A stretch of 64,000 nucleotides of DNA, taken from positions 372,001 to 436,000 of the forward strand of contig NZ_JAPMLV010000001.1 in the NCBI RefSeq assembly GCF_026420145.1, read 5' to 3'. The stretch is from Enterobacter pseudoroggenkampii. GTDB lineage: Bacteria; Pseudomonadota; Gammaproteobacteria; Enterobacterales; Enterobacteriaceae. Position numbers and translations under genes: made by a program. Shown here one piece after another: positions 11,550 to 22,012 of this stretch. Positions within the stretch are counted from its first letter, which is position 1; each line of letters starts with the position of its first letter. Below the pieces are notes generated by a model. The model saw only the letters and a program-made list of their open reading frames with translations. It did not search any database and was not told the origin of the DNA.

Positions 11550-14132
11550 TTAGCCAACGACCAGATTGAGCAGTTTACCCGGTACGTAGATCACTTTACG
11601 TACGGTAACGCCCTCAAGATATTTTGCGACCAGAGGTTCCTGGCCCGCGCGCTCGCGAACCTGTTCTTCGGTTGCATCGACCGCCACGGTAATTTTACCG
11701 CGGACTTTGCCGTTCACCTGGACCACGACCAGCGTCGTGTTTTCCACCATCGCTGATTCGTCAGCCTGCGGCCACGGCGCGTTGTCGATATCGCCTTCGC
11801 CTTTCAGCTCCTGCCACAGGGTAAAGCTAACGTGCGGCGTGAACGGGTTCAGCATGCGAACAACGGCCAGCAGCGCTTCACGCATTAAAGCACGATCCTG
11901 CTCGCCGTCCTGTGAAGCCTTCGCCAGCTTGTTCATCAGTTCCATAATAGCCGCAATTGCGGTATTGAAGGTCTGACGACGACCAATATCATCGGTCACT
12001 TTTGCAATCGTTTTATGAACATCGCGACGCAGCGCCTGCTGATCTTCAGTCAGTGCGGCGGCATTCAGCGCCGGGGCATCGCCCAGTGCAGTGTGTTCGT
12101 AAACCAGTTTCCAGACGCGTTTCAGGAAGCGGTTTGCACCTTCCACGCCAGACTCCTGCCACTCCAGCGTCATGTCCGCCGGAGAAGCAAACATCATGAA
12201 CAGACGCACGGTATCTGCACCGTAACGCTCAACCATCACCTGCGGGTCGATACCGTTGTTTTTCGACTTAGACATCTTGCTCATGCCGGTGTAGACCAGC
12301 TCATGACCTTCGGCGTCTTTGGCCTTCACGATACGGCCCTTCTCGTCGCGTTCAACGATCGCGTCAACCGGAGAAACCCAGTTACGCTCGCCGTTGGCAC
12401 CGACGTAATAGAAGGCATCCGCCAGCACCATGCCCTGGCACAGCAGCTGTTTTGCAGGTTCGTCAGAGTTCACCATGCCCGCATCGCGCATCAGCTTGTG
12501 GAAGAAGCGGAAGTAGAGCAGGTGCATGATGGCGTGTTCGATACCACCGATGTAGATGTCTACCGGAAGCCAGTAGTTTGCCGCTTTGGAATCCAGCATA
12601 CCGTCCTGATACTGCGGGCATGTGTAGCGCGCATAGTACCAGGATGACTCCATAAAGGTGTCAAAGGTATCGGTTTCACGCAGCGCAGGCTGACCGTTGA
12701 CGGTGGTTTTTGCCCACTCAGGATCGGCTTTGATCGGGCTGGTGATGCCGTCCATGACGACGTCTTCCGGCAGGATCACCGGCAGCTGATCTTCTGGCGT
12801 TGGCATCACGGTGCCATCTTCCAGCGTCACCATTGGAATTGGCGCACCCCAGTAACGCTGACGGGAAACACCCCAGTCGCGCAGACGGAAGTTAACTTTA
12901 CGCTCGCCCACGCCAAGGGAGGCCAGCTTGTCGGCGATGGCGTTAAAGCCCTCTTCGAAGCTCAGACCGCTGAATTCACCGGAGTTGAATAGGGTGCCTT
13001 TTTCAGTCAGCGCGTTTTCGGACAGGTCTGGTTCAGAACCATCGGCGGCCAGAATAACGGCTTTAATCGGCAGGTTGTATTTGGTGGCAAACTCGTAGTC
13101 GCGCTGATCGTGGCCCGGAACAGCCATTACCGCACCTGTACCGTACTCCATCAGCACGAAGTTCGCTGCCCAGACCGGGATCGCTTCGCCAGTCAGCGGA
13201 TGCTTAGCATAGAAGCCTGTCGCAACGCCTTTTTTCTCCATCGTCGCCATGTCGGCTTCGGCCACTTTGGTGTTGCGGCACTCATCGATGAAGGTAGCCA
13301 GTTCCGGATTGTTTTCTGCCGCTTTCTGCGCCAGCGGGTGACCTGCAGCCACGGCCAGGTAGGTCGCGCCCATGAAGGTGTCCGGACGGGTGGTGTAGAC
13401 AGTCAGAGTCTGGTCGTAGTTCTCAACGTTGAAGGTAATCTCCACGCCTTCAGAACGGCCGATCCAGTTGCGCTGCATGGTCTTAACGGTATCTGGCCAG
13501 TGGTCGAGGTTATCCAGATCGTTCAGCAGCTCATCAGCGTAAGCGGTGATTTTGATAAACCACTGTGGGATCTCTTTACGCTCAACTTTGGTGTCACAGC
13601 GCCAGCAGCAGCCATCAATAACCTGTTCGTTCGCGAGAACGGTCTGGTCATTCGGACACCAGTTAACGGCAGAGGTCTTCTTATACACCAGGCCTTTTTT
13701 GTACAGCTCGGTGAAGAACTTCTGCTCCCAGCGGTAGTATTCCGGGGTACAGGTTGCCAGCTCGCGGCTCCAGTCATAGCCAAAGCCCAGCATTTTGAGC
13801 TGGTTTTTCATGTACGCAATGTTGTCGTATGTCCACGGGGCCGGTGCGGTGTTGTTTTTGACCGCCGCGCCTTCCGCAGGCAGACCGAACGCATCCCAGC
13901 CGATAGGCTGCAGAACGTTTTTGCCCAGCATGCGCTGGTAACGTGCGATCACATCGCCAATGGTGTAGTTACGCACATGGCCCATGTGTAGTCGACCAGA
14001 AGGATAGGGAAGCATCGACAGGCAGTAATACTTCTCTTTGCTCTCGTCTTCGGTTACTTCAAAGGTGCGCTTCTCGTCCCAGTGTTGCTGGACTTTTGAT
14101 TCTATCTCTTCCGGGCGGTATTGCTCTTGCAT
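11550..14132 (-). CDS. leuS: Leucyl-tRNA synthetase
   Basis: LeuS is the class I synthetase charging tRNA-Leu, and its CP1 domain edits misactivated amino acids. The protein has 860 residues, as in E. coli, when started at [15 protein letters not shown]; upstream in-frame codons ([11 protein letters not shown]) are not used in homologues. It has the HIGH-type motif [11 protein letters not shown] (about 45-55), the editing-domain TTRPDTFMG, and the KMSKS motif in [12 protein letters not shown] (about 616-625). It is divergent from ybeL across a 214-bp gap and heads the lptE-holA-nadD block. Confidence 0.98.
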   Translation of the reverse strand: MQEQYRPEEIESKVQQHWDEKRTFEVTEDESKEKYYCLSMLPYPSGRLHMGHVRNYTIGDVIARYQRMLGKNVLQPIGWDAFGLPAEGAAVKNNTAPAPWTYDNIAYMKNQLKMLGFGYDWSRELATCTPEYYRWEQKFFTELYKKGLVYKKTSAVNWCPNDQTVLANEQVIDGCCWRCDTKVERKEIPQWFIKITAYADELLNDLDNLDHWPDTVKTMQRNWIGRSEGVEITFNVENYDQTLTVYTTRPDTFMGATYLAVAAGHPLAQKAAENNPELATFIDECRNTKVAEADMATMEKKGVATGFYAKHPLTGEAIPVWAANFVLMEYGTGAVMAVPGHDQRDYEFATKYNLPIKAVILAADGSEPDLSENALTEKGTLFNSGEFSGLSFEEGFNAIADKLASLGVGERKVNFRLRDWGVSRQRYWGAPIPMVTLEDGTVMPTPEDQLPVILPEDVVMDGITSPIKADPEWAKTTVNGQPALRETDTFDTFMESSWYYARYTCPQYQDGMLDSKAANYWLPVDIYIGGIEHAIMHLLYFRFFHKLMRDAGMVNSDEPAKQLLCQGMVLADAFYYVGANGERNWVSPVDAIVERDEKGRIVKAKDAEGHELVYTGMSKMSKSKNNGIDPQVMVERYGADTVRLFMMFASPADMTLEWQESGVEGANRFLKRVWKLVYEHTALGDAPALNAAALTEDQQALRRDVHKTIAKVTDDIGRRQTFNTAIAAIMELMNKLAKASQDGEQDRALMREALLAVVRMLNPFTPHVSFTLWQELKGEGDIDNAPWPQADESAMVENTTLVVVQVNGKVRGKITVAVDATEEQVRERAGQEPLVAKYLEGVTVRKVIYVPGKLLNLVVG

Positions 14133-14346
14133 GGCAGCCAGTGGTCCTGTTTTCAATACAGCTACAAATGTAGCCAATGGATGTGGTCATTCAGATCCGC
14201 ATAGCATAGCCCAAACGCCCGCGTCAAAACAGCCTTTCGCACAAATGCGCTTTGCAGGAATTTACCGGGTCTGTGCTTCACCTGACAAAGCGGCGATGAA
14301 ATAAGGTCTATTATTAGAAATAGTTACTTACCCGGGAGGCAAAATG

Positions 14347-14829
14347 ATGAACAAGGTTGCTCAATTTTACCGCGAACTGGTGGCGACACTGACGGAACGA
14401 CTGCGTAACGGCGAGCGCGATATCGATGCGCTGGTGGAGCAGGCGCGTGCCCGCGTGTCGCAAACGGGTGAGTTAACGCGAACCGAAGTGGAAGAGGTGA
14501 CGCGCGCCGTGCGTCGCGATCTGGAAGAGTTCGCGCGCAGCTACCAGGAGAGCCAGGAGGAGGTCACGGACAGCGTTTTCATGCGGGTGATTAAAGAGAG
14601 CCTGTGGCAGGAGCTGGCCGATATTACGGATAAAACGCAGCTGGAGTGGCGTGAGGTCTTTCAGGATTTGAACCACCATGGTGTGTACCACAGCGGTGAG
14701 GTGGTCGGGCTGGGAAATCTGGTGTGCGAGAATTGCCACCACCATATTGCGGTGTATACGCCGGAGGTTCTGTCGCTGTGCCCGAAATGCGGCCACGATC
14801 AGTTTCAGCGTCGGCCGTTTGAGCCCTAG
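14347..14829 (+). CDS. ybeL: DUF1451 zinc-ribbon protein YbeL
   Basis: This is a 160-residue soluble protein of the DUF1451 family. An N-terminal charged helical region (LRNGERDIDALVEQAR) is followed by a C-terminal zinc ribbon with paired cysteines (CENCHHHI and CPKCGHDQF). Two ATG codons are adjacent; the second lies 7 nt after GGGAGG and gives the E. coli length. The function is unknown. It is convergent with rihA, and the gap contains one copy of the 46-bp dispersed repeat. Confidence 0.9.
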   Translation: MNKVAQFYRELVATLTERLRNGERDIDALVEQARARVSQTGELTRTEVEEVTRAVRRDLEEFARSYQESQEEVTDSVFMRVIKESLWQELADITDKTQLEWREVFQDLNHHGVYHSGEVVGLGNLVCENCHHHIAVYTPEVLSLCPKCGHDQFQRRPFEP

Positions 14830-14848
14830 GTAAAAGCGCAGGTTTGCT

Positions 14849-14894
14849 CCCTCTCCCCATGGGAGAGGGTCGGGGTGAGGGCATCAGGCCGCAC
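14849..14894 (+). repeat. 46-bp dispersed hairpin repeat, copy A (ybeL/rihA)
   Basis: The element has a 9-bp stem CCCTCTCCC/GGGAGAGGG around a 3-nt loop, followed by TCGGGGTGAGGGCATCAGG and CCGCAC. It is one of four 46-bp copies in this window, all between convergent genes. The last nine coding bases and the stop codon of rihA lie inside it. It looks like a REP-type element. Confidence 0.85.
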
Positions 14895-15825
14895 TATAGT
14901 AAGCCAGTCTCTCCGCCAGCAAATCCACAAACGCCTCCCTGTCGATGTCCACCATCACGGTAGTATTCGGCGTATTCCCCGTCAGCGAGTAATAATCCAC
15001 CACCGTCATTCCCTGGGTGTATTTTCCCTGCGTTTCCACGCCAACCCAGCGGTCAACCGTGGTGAATATCTCAGGCTTTAACAGCCAGGCAATCGTGCAC
15101 GGGTCGTGCAGGGGCGCGCCGTGGAAGCCCCACTTCTCGGCTTTGTGATACTCCATAAAGAAGTCGAGCAGCTCGGCCACGGTTGTCGCGACCGGATTAC
15201 CAACGGAACGGAAGCGCTCAATATCGTCCGCCATAATCTGCGCGCGATGGGTAACGTCCAGTCCCGCCATTACAATCGGTAAGCCGGACTGGAAGACAAT
15301 CTCAGCGGCTTCCGGGTCGACAAAGATGTTGAACTCCGCCGCAGGCGTCCAGTTACCCAGCCCTATGGCCCCGCCCATGATGACGATACGGGCTATTTTG
15401 CTGTGCAGTTCAGGGTGGCTGTTCAGCAGCAGCGCGACGTTGGTTTGCGGCCCGGTAGCCACCAGCGTCACGGGTTCCATGCTCTCGTGCAGCACCTTCG
15501 CCATCAGCTCCACGGCGGTGCAGTTTTGCGGCGCGAAGCCCGGCTCCGGCAGCGCCGGACCGTCCAGCCCGCTTTCACCATGCACGTTATCCGCGATAAT
15601 TAATTCACGCATCAGGGGCTTGAGGGCTCCACCAGCGACGGGAATATCGGTGCGCTTGAGCAACGTCAGCATACGCAAAACGTTACGCAGGGTTTTATCC
15701 GGCGTCTGGTTTCCGGCAGAAGAGGTGACGGCTTTGAGGTCGAGTTCAGGGGAGGCAAGTGCAAGGACGAGCGCGATCGCGTCATCATGACCCGGATCGC
15801 AATCGAGAATAATAGGCTGTGCCAT
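14884..15825 (-). CDS. rihA: Pyrimidine-specific ribonucleoside hydrolase RihA
   Basis: RihA splits cytidine and uridine into base and ribose. It belongs to the calcium-dependent nucleoside hydrolases, whose N-terminal aspartate cluster is seen here as [12 protein letters not shown]. It has 313 residues against 311 in E. coli. I chose the start at 15825 because GGAG precedes it by six bases; a second ATG twelve bases upstream would add MENA. The three C-terminal residues (Ser-Ala-Ala) and the TGA are encoded by the dispersed repeat, so the end of the protein has been reshaped by the element. It is not obviously cotranscribed with gltL. Confidence 0.95.
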   Translation of the reverse strand: MAQPIILDCDPGHDDAIALVLALASPELDLKAVTSSAGNQTPDKTLRNVLRMLTLLKRTDIPVAGGALKPLMRELIIADNVHGESGLDGPALPEPGFAPQNCTAVELMAKVLHESMEPVTLVATGPQTNVALLLNSHPELHSKIARIVIMGGAIGLGNWTPAAEFNIFVDPEAAEIVFQSGLPIVMAGLDVTHRAQIMADDIERFRSVGNPVATTVAELLDFFMEYHKAEKWGFHGAPLHDPCTIAWLLKPEIFTTVDRWVGVETQGKYTQGMTVVDYYSLTGNTPNTTVMVDIDREAFVDLLAERLAYYSAA

Positions 15826-15913
15826 AGCGTTCTCCATACGTAGCGTTATTTTGTGACAAGGTTAACGCTGCGATGTGATGCCGACGAGAGGAAGTGAGTG
15901 AAAGCGTGAAGCA

Positions 15914-15937
15914 GTGCGCAATCCGCAGATTGCGCAC
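15914..15937 (-). repeat. Strong hairpin downstream of gltL
   Basis: GTGCGCAAT/ATTGCGCAC forms a perfect 9-bp stem with a 6-nt loop, 8 bp past the gltL stop. There is no U-run on either side, so it may protect mRNA ends or assist termination rather than act as a classical terminator. Confidence 0.5.
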
Positions 15938-15945
15938 CGGGAAGA

Positions 15946-16671
15946 TTAGTGCAGGATTTTGGCGAGGAAGTCTTTGGCGCGCTCGGATTTCGGGTTAGCG
16001 AAGAACTCTTCTTTCGGTGAGTCTTCGACAATTTTCCCTTCGTCCATAAAGATCACGCGGTTGGCCACCTTACGGGCGAAGCCCATTTCGTGGGTCACCA
16101 CCATCATGGTCATCCCTTCGTGCGCCAGTTCGACCATCACGTCCAGCACTTCGTTGATCATCTCCGGATCGAGCGCCGACGTGGGCTCATCAAACAGCAT
16201 CGCCACCGGATCCATGCACAGCGCGCGGGCGATCGCCACACGCTGCTGTTGGCCGCCAGAAAGCTGCGCCGGGAACTTATCGGCATGCGCAGAAAGCCCA
16301 ACGCGTTCCAGGAGCTTCAGACCTTTCTCGCGCGACGCTTTTTTATCACGCTTAAGCACTTTAACCTGCGCCAGCGTCAGGTTCTCAATAATAGAGAGGT
16401 GAGGGAACAGCTCAAAATGCTGGAATACCATGCCAACGTGAGAGCGAAGCTGGGCGAGGTTGGTTTTCTTGTCGTTGACTTTAGTACCGTTGACGACGAT
16501 CTCACCCTGCTGCACTGGCTCCAGTCCGTTGACGGTTTTGATCAGCGTCGATTTACCGGAACCTGACGGCCCGCACACTACCACCACGTCGCCTTTTTTC
16601 ACTTCGGTGGAGCAGTCGGTCAGCACCTGAAAGTGCCCATACCATTTAGAAACATTTTTCAGGGAAATCAT
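15946..16671 (-). CDS. gltL: Glutamate/aspartate ABC transporter ATPase GltL
   Basis: GltL is the cytoplasmic ATPase that powers the GltIJKL glutamate/aspartate importer. The 241 residues carry Walker [10 protein letters not shown] (about 34-42), the signature LSGGQQQR (about 135-142), Walker [14 protein letters not shown], and the switch histidine in VVTHEMGFA. It is the last gene of the gltIJKL operon, and its start codon overlaps the gltK stop by one base. Confidence 0.97.
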   Translation of the reverse strand: MISLKNVSKWYGHFQVLTDCSTEVKKGDVVVVCGPSGSGKSTLIKTVNGLEPVQQGEIVVNGTKVNDKKTNLAQLRSHVGMVFQHFELFPHLSIIENLTLAQVKVLKRDKKASREKGLKLLERVGLSAHADKFPAQLSGGQQQRVAIARALCMDPVAMLFDEPTSALDPEMINEVLDVMVELAHEGMTMMVVTHEMGFARKVANRVIFMDEGKIVEDSPKEEFFANPKSERAKDFLAKILH

Positions 16672-17345
16672 TATACCGTCCTTTTCTTCAGCCAGCTGAC
16701 CAACAGCGACGCGCTTAAACTAATCACAAAATAGACCGCACCCGCGAAGAGCACCATCTCAACCTGCGTACCATCACGCTCACCGATGGTTGACGCGGTA
16801 CGGAAGAAGTCTGCCAGGCTCAGAACGTAGACCAGCGAGGTATCCTGGAACAGCACGATACCCTGGGTCAGCAGGAGCGGAACCATGGCGCGAAACGCCT
16901 GCGGCAGAATAATGAGCTGCATGGACTGCCAGTGCGTCATCCCCAGCGCCAGCGCGGCGCTGGACTGTCCGCGGGAGATACTCTGAATGCCCGCTCGGAT
17001 AATCTCTGAATAGTAAGCGGCCTCAAACATCGAGAACGCTACCATCGCCGAGATCAGACGGATATCGGTTTTCGGCGACAGCCCCAGCACGTTCTGCAGG
17101 AAGCCGGGCACGATCAGGTAAAACCACAGCAGCACCATTACCAGCGGGATGGAGCGGAACACGTTAACGTAGGCGGTCGCGAACCAGGCGAGCGGCTTAA
17201 AGCTCGACAGACGCATAACGGCCAGCAGGGTGCCCCAGACGATACCGACGATGATGGCAATGACGGTGATTTTTAAGGTAATCATCAGGCCATCAAGCAG
17301 GTAAGGCATGGATGGAACGATAGAACTCCAGTCAAATTCGTACAT
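16671..17345 (-). CDS. gltK: Glutamate/aspartate ABC transporter permease GltK
   Basis: This inner-membrane permease of the His/Glu/Gln/Arg family forms a heterodimer with GltJ. The 224-residue protein has about five membrane spans and the permease EAA loop ([20 protein letters not shown]) that docks on GltL. It shares end/start bases with both gltJ and gltL, so the three are tightly coupled. Confidence 0.96.
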   Translation of the reverse strand: MYEFDWSSIVPSMPYLLDGLMITLKITVIAIIVGIVWGTLLAVMRLSSFKPLAWFATAYVNVFRSIPLVMVLLWFYLIVPGFLQNVLGLSPKTDIRLISAMVAFSMFEAAYYSEIIRAGIQSISRGQSSAALALGMTHWQSMQLIILPQAFRAMVPLLLTQGIVLFQDTSLVYVLSLADFFRTASTIGERDGTQVEMVLFAGAVYFVISLSASLLVSWLKKRTV

Positions 17346-18085
17346 TATTTGCCCCCCATGTTGCCCGGCAGGCGAATTTTGCGTTCAACCAGGTTCATCA
17401 CCAGCATGATGAAAGCGTTTATCAGAACATAGGCGAGCGTGATCGCGGTGAAGGATTCCCACGCGTGAGCGGAGTAATCCAGCAGCTTGCCCGCCTGCGC
17501 AGCCATATCGACCAGGCCGATGGTCGAGGCGATGGCCGAGTTTTTCACCAGGTTCATCATCTCGGAGGTCATCGGCGGAACGATGACGCGGTAGGCGTTA
17601 GGCAGCAGCACGTAGCGGTAGGTTTGTGGCAGGGTTAATCCCATCGCCAGACCCGCATTTTTTTGTCCACGGGGCAATGACTGAATGGCGGCACGCACCT
17701 GCTCGCAAACGCGCGCAGCGGTAAACAGCCCCAGACACATCATGGAGGAGACAAAGAACTGTACGTTCGGATCCAGTTCCGACTTGAACCACATGCCAAT
17801 ATTTTCCGGAAGCAGTTCCGGGATAACCAGATACCAGGTAAAGAATTGCACGATCAGCGGAACGTTACGGAACAGTTCCACATACAGGGTGCCGAGTGTT
17901 GAAAGAAAACGGTTAGGGACGGTGCGCAGAATACCGAACAAAGAACCGACAAGAAACGCGATGATCCACGCCGTTATCGATAATGCCACGGTGACCTGAA
18001 AGCCGCTCCACAGCCAGCCAAGATAGGTGGTGTTGCCGAACGGGGCTTGTTGCAGAAATATGCCCCAGTTCCAGTCGATTGACAT
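17345..18085 (-). CDS. gltJ: Glutamate/aspartate ABC transporter permease GltJ
   Basis: This is the second permease of the GltIJKL importer. Starting at [17 protein letters not shown] gives 246 residues, equal to E. coli; the frame remains open upstream through the gltI-gltJ terminator and those codons are not expected to be translated. The EAA loop is visible as [19 protein letters not shown]. Transcription must pass the SroC terminator to reach this gene, so gltJKL output should be lower than gltI output. Confidence 0.96.
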   Translation of the reverse strand: MSIDWNWGIFLQQAPFGNTTYLGWLWSGFQVTVALSITAWIIAFLVGSLFGILRTVPNRFLSTLGTLYVELFRNVPLIVQFFTWYLVIPELLPENIGMWFKSELDPNVQFFVSSMMCLGLFTAARVCEQVRAAIQSLPRGQKNAGLAMGLTLPQTYRYVLLPNAYRVIVPPMTSEMMNLVKNSAIASTIGLVDMAAQAGKLLDYSAHAWESFTAITLAYVLINAFIMLVMNLVERKIRLPGNMGGK

Positions 18086-18097
18086 AATAAACTCCAG

Positions 18098-18122
18098 AAA
18101 AAAAAGGGTAGCAGCGCTACCC
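18098..18122 (-). terminator. Terminator between gltI and gltJ (3' end of SroC)
   Basis: GGGTAGC/GCTACCC with a 3-nt loop is followed on the minus strand by eight T residues, 12 bp before the gltJ start. It allows separate accumulation of gltI mRNA and defines the SroC 3' end. Confidence 0.85.
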
Positions 18123-18252
18123 TCGAAGATTGGTGAGAAGCTCATTTTTCGCGCTGAGTGGGGAACGACCACTCAACGTATAGTCTGTCCATGCTTCCCG
18201 ACAATCGAGAGGGCAGGAGATCCCGCCCCTGTTGTTCTAATTAGTTAAGAGC
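18098..18252 (-). ncRNA. sroC: SroC small RNA (GcvB sponge), approximate ends
   Basis: In E. coli and Salmonella the sRNA SroC is released by processing from the gltI 3' end and gltI-gltJ gap and sequesters the sRNA GcvB. Here the same 155-bp gap is present and ends in a strong U-tailed hairpin. It also contains C/A-rich single-stranded stretches such as AGAACAACAGGGG that could pair with GcvB. The 3' end is clear; the 5' end, placed near the gltI stop, is an estimate from the known size. Confidence 0.65.
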
Positions 18253-19146
18253 CTTGTCATTTGGAGATTTGAACAGCGCTTTCATGTCGTCAGACAGTTC
18301 AAAATTCATGTTCAGGTTTTTAGGTGGAATCGGGTTCTTGAACCACTTGTCGAACCATTTTTCCGCTTCGCCGGAGGTCTGCACCTGAGCGATGGTGTCA
18401 TCGATCAGCTTTTTGAACTGCGGATCGTCTTTACGCAGCATACAGCCGTAGGCTTCTTTCGACTGCGCGGTGCCGACGATATCCCAGTTGTCTGGTTTTT
18501 TCGCTTTCGCACGTTCACCCGCCAGCAGGGCGTCATCCATCATAAACGCGACGGCACGACCGCTTTCCAGGGTACGGAAGGAGTCGCCATGGTCTTTCGC
18601 GCTGATGATGCGCATATCCATTTTTTTCTCGTCGTTCAGCTTGTGCAGCAGCACTTCTGACGTGGTACCGGAGGTGACAACAACCGCTTTGCCTTTCAGG
18701 TCAGCGAAGTCTTTAATCTCACCGCCTTTCTTCGTCAGCAGGCGGGTGCCTACAACAAAGATGGTGTCAGAGAAGGCAGCCTGTTTTTGACGCTCGAGGT
18801 TGTTGGTGGTGGAGCCACACTCGAAGTCAAAGGTGCCGTTTTGCAACAGTGGAATACGGTTTTGTGAAGTGATAGGGATCAGCTTCACCTGCAGGTCAGG
18901 TTTGTTCAGCTTTTTCTTCACGGCTTCAACGATAGCGTTGGAGTAATCCTGTGAATAGCCCACGACTTTTTGCGTGTTGTCGTAGTAAGAGAACGGGACA
19001 GATGATTCACGGTGGCCGACCACGATGACGCCGTTTTTGGCAATCTTGTCGAGAGTGCTGCCTGCTGCAGGCGCATCTTCAGCGTGAACCACGCCAGCAG
19101 ACATTCCCATAACCAGCATTGCTGTGGCCAGTTTACGTAATTGCAT
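18241..19146 (-). CDS. gltI: Glutamate/aspartate periplasmic binding protein GltI
   Basis: GltI is the periplasmic receptor that delivers glutamate and aspartate to GltJK. The start MQLRKLATAMLVMGMSAG gives 301 residues with a signal peptide cleaved after VHA (residue 22). Upstream in-frame codons are not part of the E. coli protein. The family-3 solute-binding core includes GVIVVGHRESSVPFSYYDN and DFECGSTTNN. It is separated from gltJ by the SroC region and is preceded by a likely GcvB pairing site. Confidence 0.96.
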   Translation of the reverse strand: MQLRKLATAMLVMGMSAGVVHAEDAPAAGSTLDKIAKNGVIVVGHRESSVPFSYYDNTQKVVGYSQDYSNAIVEAVKKKLNKPDLQVKLIPITSQNRIPLLQNGTFDFECGSTTNNLERQKQAAFSDTIFVVGTRLLTKKGGEIKDFADLKGKAVVVTSGTTSEVLLHKLNDEKKMDMRIISAKDHGDSFRTLESGRAVAFMMDDALLAGERAKAKKPDNWDIVGTAQSKEAYGCMLRKDDPQFKKLIDDTIAQVQTSGEAEKWFDKWFKNPIPPKNLNMNFELSDDMKALFKSPNDKALN

Positions 19147-19187
19147 ACCCAACTCCTTTTTTATCAGCGCCAGAGACGCATTGATAC

Positions 19188-19203
19188 CCATTGTGATGTT
19201 GTT
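19188..19203 (-). promoter_or_regulatory. C/A-rich GcvB-type pairing site in gltI leader
   Basis: Reading on the minus strand, AACAACATCACAATGG lies 42-57 nt upstream of the gltI start codon. A C/A-rich element in this part of the gltI leader is the known GcvB target in Salmonella. The rest of the 353-bp gap between gltI and lnt holds the gltI promoter region and one REP-like palindrome; I see no gene in it. Confidence 0.55.
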
Positions 19204-19458
19204 ATATCTCGCGCAATGCGAGTGCAGTGTTATGCAAGCTTGTTAACATTTAGTCTGGCTTAATGTAAAGATTTTGCTGCGTTATTGTTTATTTTTGCGA
19301 AGCGCGCCGCACCATTCAGAGGCAAATATCTCCCGTTGCACCGTTTCGGTGCTACCGATGATCTACGCTGGTGCGACAAAGTTGCACGTTAAGCCAAACT
19401 GCGTTTACCTGAATAAACAAAGCAATAGGCGTGCCAGAATGGGAGTTTGGGAGGATTT

Positions 19459-19485
19459 GCCGGGTAAGCGTCAGCGCCACCCGGC
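19459..19485. repeat. REP-like palindrome downstream of lnt
   Basis: GCCGGGTAAGCG ... CGCCACCCGGC forms an imperfect palindrome of the classical enterobacterial REP type. It lies 14 bp beyond the lnt stop. A relative with the same arms closes the chiQ terminator at 39819-39846. Confidence 0.7.
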
Positions 19486-19499
19486 AACAGAAGGGAAGG

Positions 19500-21038
19500 T
19501 TATTTACGACGCTGACGCAGGCTCATCAGCACCGCGCCAAAGCCGAACAGCACGGTCAGTATCCACAGCGACCAGTTGCCGGTACGGGCGTATGGCGTCA
19601 GTCCCGTGGTCGGCGTGACGTTAGCGGTCAGTACCTCACGGGTAAACTGCGGGATCATCGCCTGAATTTCACCCTGAGGACCAATCACGGCGGTGATGCC
19701 GTTGTTGGTGCTGCGCAGCAGCGGACGCGCCAGCTCCAGGGAGCGCATACGAGCCATCTGGAAGTGCTGCCACGGGCCGATTGACTTACCAAACCAGGCA
19801 TCGTTGGAGATAGTCAGCAGATAGTCCGTATCCGGGCGGAAGTTATCGCGCACCTGCTCGCCGAGAATGATTTCGTAGCAGATGGCCGGCGTCAGGGCAG
19901 CGCCGTGCGCGTGCAGCTGAGGCTGAACGTACGGTCCGCGGCTGAAGGAGGACATCGGCAAATCAAAGAACGGGGCCAGCGGGCGCAGAATCGATTCCAG
20001 CGGCACAAATTCACCAAATGGCACCAGGTGGTTCTTGTTGTACCGGTCAGTGGAGTGGTAGCTGTATTCGCTGTCTTTGCCGAGCGTAATGATGGTGTTG
20101 TAGGTGTCGTAGCGGTTCTGCTGATTCAGACGCGCATCGACAATCCCGGTGATAAGCGTGCTGCCGCGGGCCAGCAGCAGGTCGTTCATCATGTTGAGGA
20201 ACGGCTGCTGGTTAATTTCCAGATCGGGGATCGCAGATTCCGGCCAGATAATCAGCTGTGATTTACCCATCACCTCTTCAGTGGCGTTGGCGTAGATCTT
20301 CAGCGTATTCAGCAGCTCTTTTTCGTCCCACTTCATGGACTGCGGGATATTCCCCTGCACCATGGAAACCCGCATGGCGCGATCGGGCTCAGGCGTGAAC
20401 CACTGGATATAGCACAGCGGGAAGGGCAGGGCGAACAGCACCAGCGCCACAGCCAGCGGTTTCCAGCCGCGCGTGACCAGCGCTAATACCAGCAGGCCGC
20501 TCACGACCATCAGCAGGAAGTTGATAGCTTCAACACCCATTACCGGTGCCAGGCCTTTCAGCGGGCCGTCAATCTGGCTGTAGCCGAACTGCAGCCACGG
20601 GAAGCCGGTCAACACCCAGCCGCGCAGGAACTCGGTTACCTGCCAGACCACCGGCGCGGCAATGGCGACGCGCAGCCAGTTGGTTTTGGGCCACAGGCGA
20701 GAAAGGATGCCGGCGAACAGACCGGTATAGAGCGAGAGATAGGCGGCGAGCAGTACCACCAGGAAGACGTTTACCGGGCCAGGCATACCGCCAAACTGGG
20801 CGATGCTGACATAAACCCAGTTGATGCCTGAGCCAAACAGCCCCAGCCCCCAGAAGTAGCCGATAGCGGCAGCCTGTACCGGACGACGGTTCAGGGTCAG
20901 ACCCTGAAGCCCCATCAGGGAGAGAATGGCCGCGGGCCAGATATCGTAAGGAGAAAAAGCCAGCGTACCGCTGGCTCCGAGTAACAGCGCCAGCAGCAAA
21001 CGGACGCGCTGGCGTTCAAGCAATGGGGCAAATGCCAT
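19500..21038 (-). CDS. lnt: Apolipoprotein N-acyltransferase
   Basis: Lnt adds the third acyl chain to lipoproteins at the periplasmic side of the inner membrane. The 512-residue protein has an N-terminal membrane region of several spans (about 1-190) and a nitrilase-like domain. It carries the Glu-Lys-Cys triad: Glu in [10 protein letters not shown], Lys in [12 protein letters not shown], and Cys387 in [11 protein letters not shown], the same residue number as E. coli. It begins 5 bp after corC and shares its message with ybeZ-ybeY-corC. Confidence 0.97.
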   Translation of the reverse strand: MAFAPLLERQRVRLLLALLLGASGTLAFSPYDIWPAAILSLMGLQGLTLNRRPVQAAAIGYFWGLGLFGSGINWVYVSIAQFGGMPGPVNVFLVVLLAAYLSLYTGLFAGILSRLWPKTNWLRVAIAAPVVWQVTEFLRGWVLTGFPWLQFGYSQIDGPLKGLAPVMGVEAINFLLMVVSGLLVLALVTRGWKPLAVALVLFALPFPLCYIQWFTPEPDRAMRVSMVQGNIPQSMKWDEKELLNTLKIYANATEEVMGKSQLIIWPESAIPDLEINQQPFLNMMNDLLLARGSTLITGIVDARLNQQNRYDTYNTIITLGKDSEYSYHSTDRYNKNHLVPFGEFVPLESILRPLAPFFDLPMSSFSRGPYVQPQLHAHGAALTPAICYEIILGEQVRDNFRPDTDYLLTISNDAWFGKSIGPWQHFQMARMRSLELARPLLRSTNNGITAVIGPQGEIQAMIPQFTREVLTANVTPTTGLTPYARTGNWSLWILTVLFGFGAVLMSLRQRRK

Positions 21039-21043
21039 TTACA

Positions 21044-21922
21044 TTAATCTTCCAGTTTTGGCACCGGTGAGTCGTCCGGCGTTCTGACGTGAACCTGTAT
21101 AATACGTCGGCTGTCGGCCATGGCTACTTTGAACTGGTAACCGTCGATGTCAACGGTCTCTCCACGCGCCGGGAGGTGGCCAAAGGCCTGCATCACCAGC
21201 CCGCCAATGGTATCGACCTCTTCATCGCTGAAGTGGGTTCCGAAGGCGTCGTTGAAGTCTTCGATGGAGGCCAGCGCGCGCACGGTCCAGGTGTGGCGGC
21301 TAAGCTGACGGAAGTCGATATCTTCTTCTTCGTCGTACTCGTCTTCGATTTCGCCCACGATCAGCTCAAGGATATCCTCGATCGTGACCAGACCGGAAAC
21401 GCCACCAAATTCATCAATAACAATCGCCATGTGGTAACGCTGAGAGCGAAACTCTTTCAGCATCCGATCCACACGTTTACTTTCCGGCACAACCACGGCC
21501 TGGCGTAACACTTTTTCCATGCTGAAGGCTTCGGCATCGCTGCGCATAAACGGCAGCAGGTCTTTCGCCATCAAAATCCCTTCGATGTGATCTTTGTCTT
21601 CGCTGATGACCGGGAAACGCGAGTGGGCGGATTCGATGATCACATCGAGGCACTCGTCCAGCGTCTGGTTACGTTTCAGGGTGATCATCTGCGAGCGGGG
21701 GATCATGATATCGCGAACGCGCTGGTCGGCGATGTCCATTACCCCTTCGAGCATTTCGCGCGTATCTTCGTCGATAAGGTCGTTCTGCCCGGAATCACGA
21801 ATCAGCTCCAGCAGTTCATCACGGTTTTTCGGTTCGCCGTGGAAAAGCTGGTTCAGAATGAGGGAGAAAAATCCCTTTTTACTGGTTGTCGTGTCGCTAC
21901 TGTGTGAATTGTCGTCGCTCAT
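21044..21922 (-). CDS. corC: CBS-domain transporter-associated protein CorC (YbeX)
   Basis: This protein is linked to magnesium/cobalt efflux and, through its neighbours, to ribosome metabolism. It has 292 residues, as in E. coli: a CBS pair (about 65-190, [20 protein letters not shown] and [20 protein letters not shown]) and a C-terminal CorC/HlyC domain (about 205-285). The start [10 protein letters not shown] was chosen by homology; the frame is open 15 codons further. It lies between ybeY and lnt. Confidence 0.94.
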   Translation of the reverse strand: MSDDNSHSSDTTTSKKGFFSLILNQLFHGEPKNRDELLELIRDSGQNDLIDEDTREMLEGVMDIADQRVRDIMIPRSQMITLKRNQTLDECLDVIIESAHSRFPVISEDKDHIEGILMAKDLLPFMRSDAEAFSMEKVLRQAVVVPESKRVDRMLKEFRSQRYHMAIVIDEFGGVSGLVTIEDILELIVGEIEDEYDEEEDIDFRQLSRHTWTVRALASIEDFNDAFGTHFSDEEVDTIGGLVMQAFGHLPARGETVDIDGYQFKVAMADSRRIIQVHVRTPDDSPVPKLED

Positions 21923-21959
21923 GGCGTTTGTTAAGGGTTCTCTTGTTAGTTCAACGTTT

Positions 21960-22012
21960 ACCGCCACGCGATGTCCTTTCGTGGCGGCAGGGGAGTCCGT
22001 CAGGTGACGGAC
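21960..22012 (-). repeat. Tandem hairpins between ybeY and corC
   Basis: Two perfect stems stand back to back directly after the ybeY stop: GTCCGTCA/TGACGGAC and CCGCCACG/CGTGGCGG. Neither is followed by a U-run. They may act as an mRNA processing or stabilising structure inside the ybeZ-ybeY-corC-lnt operon; this is an inference. Confidence 0.45.
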
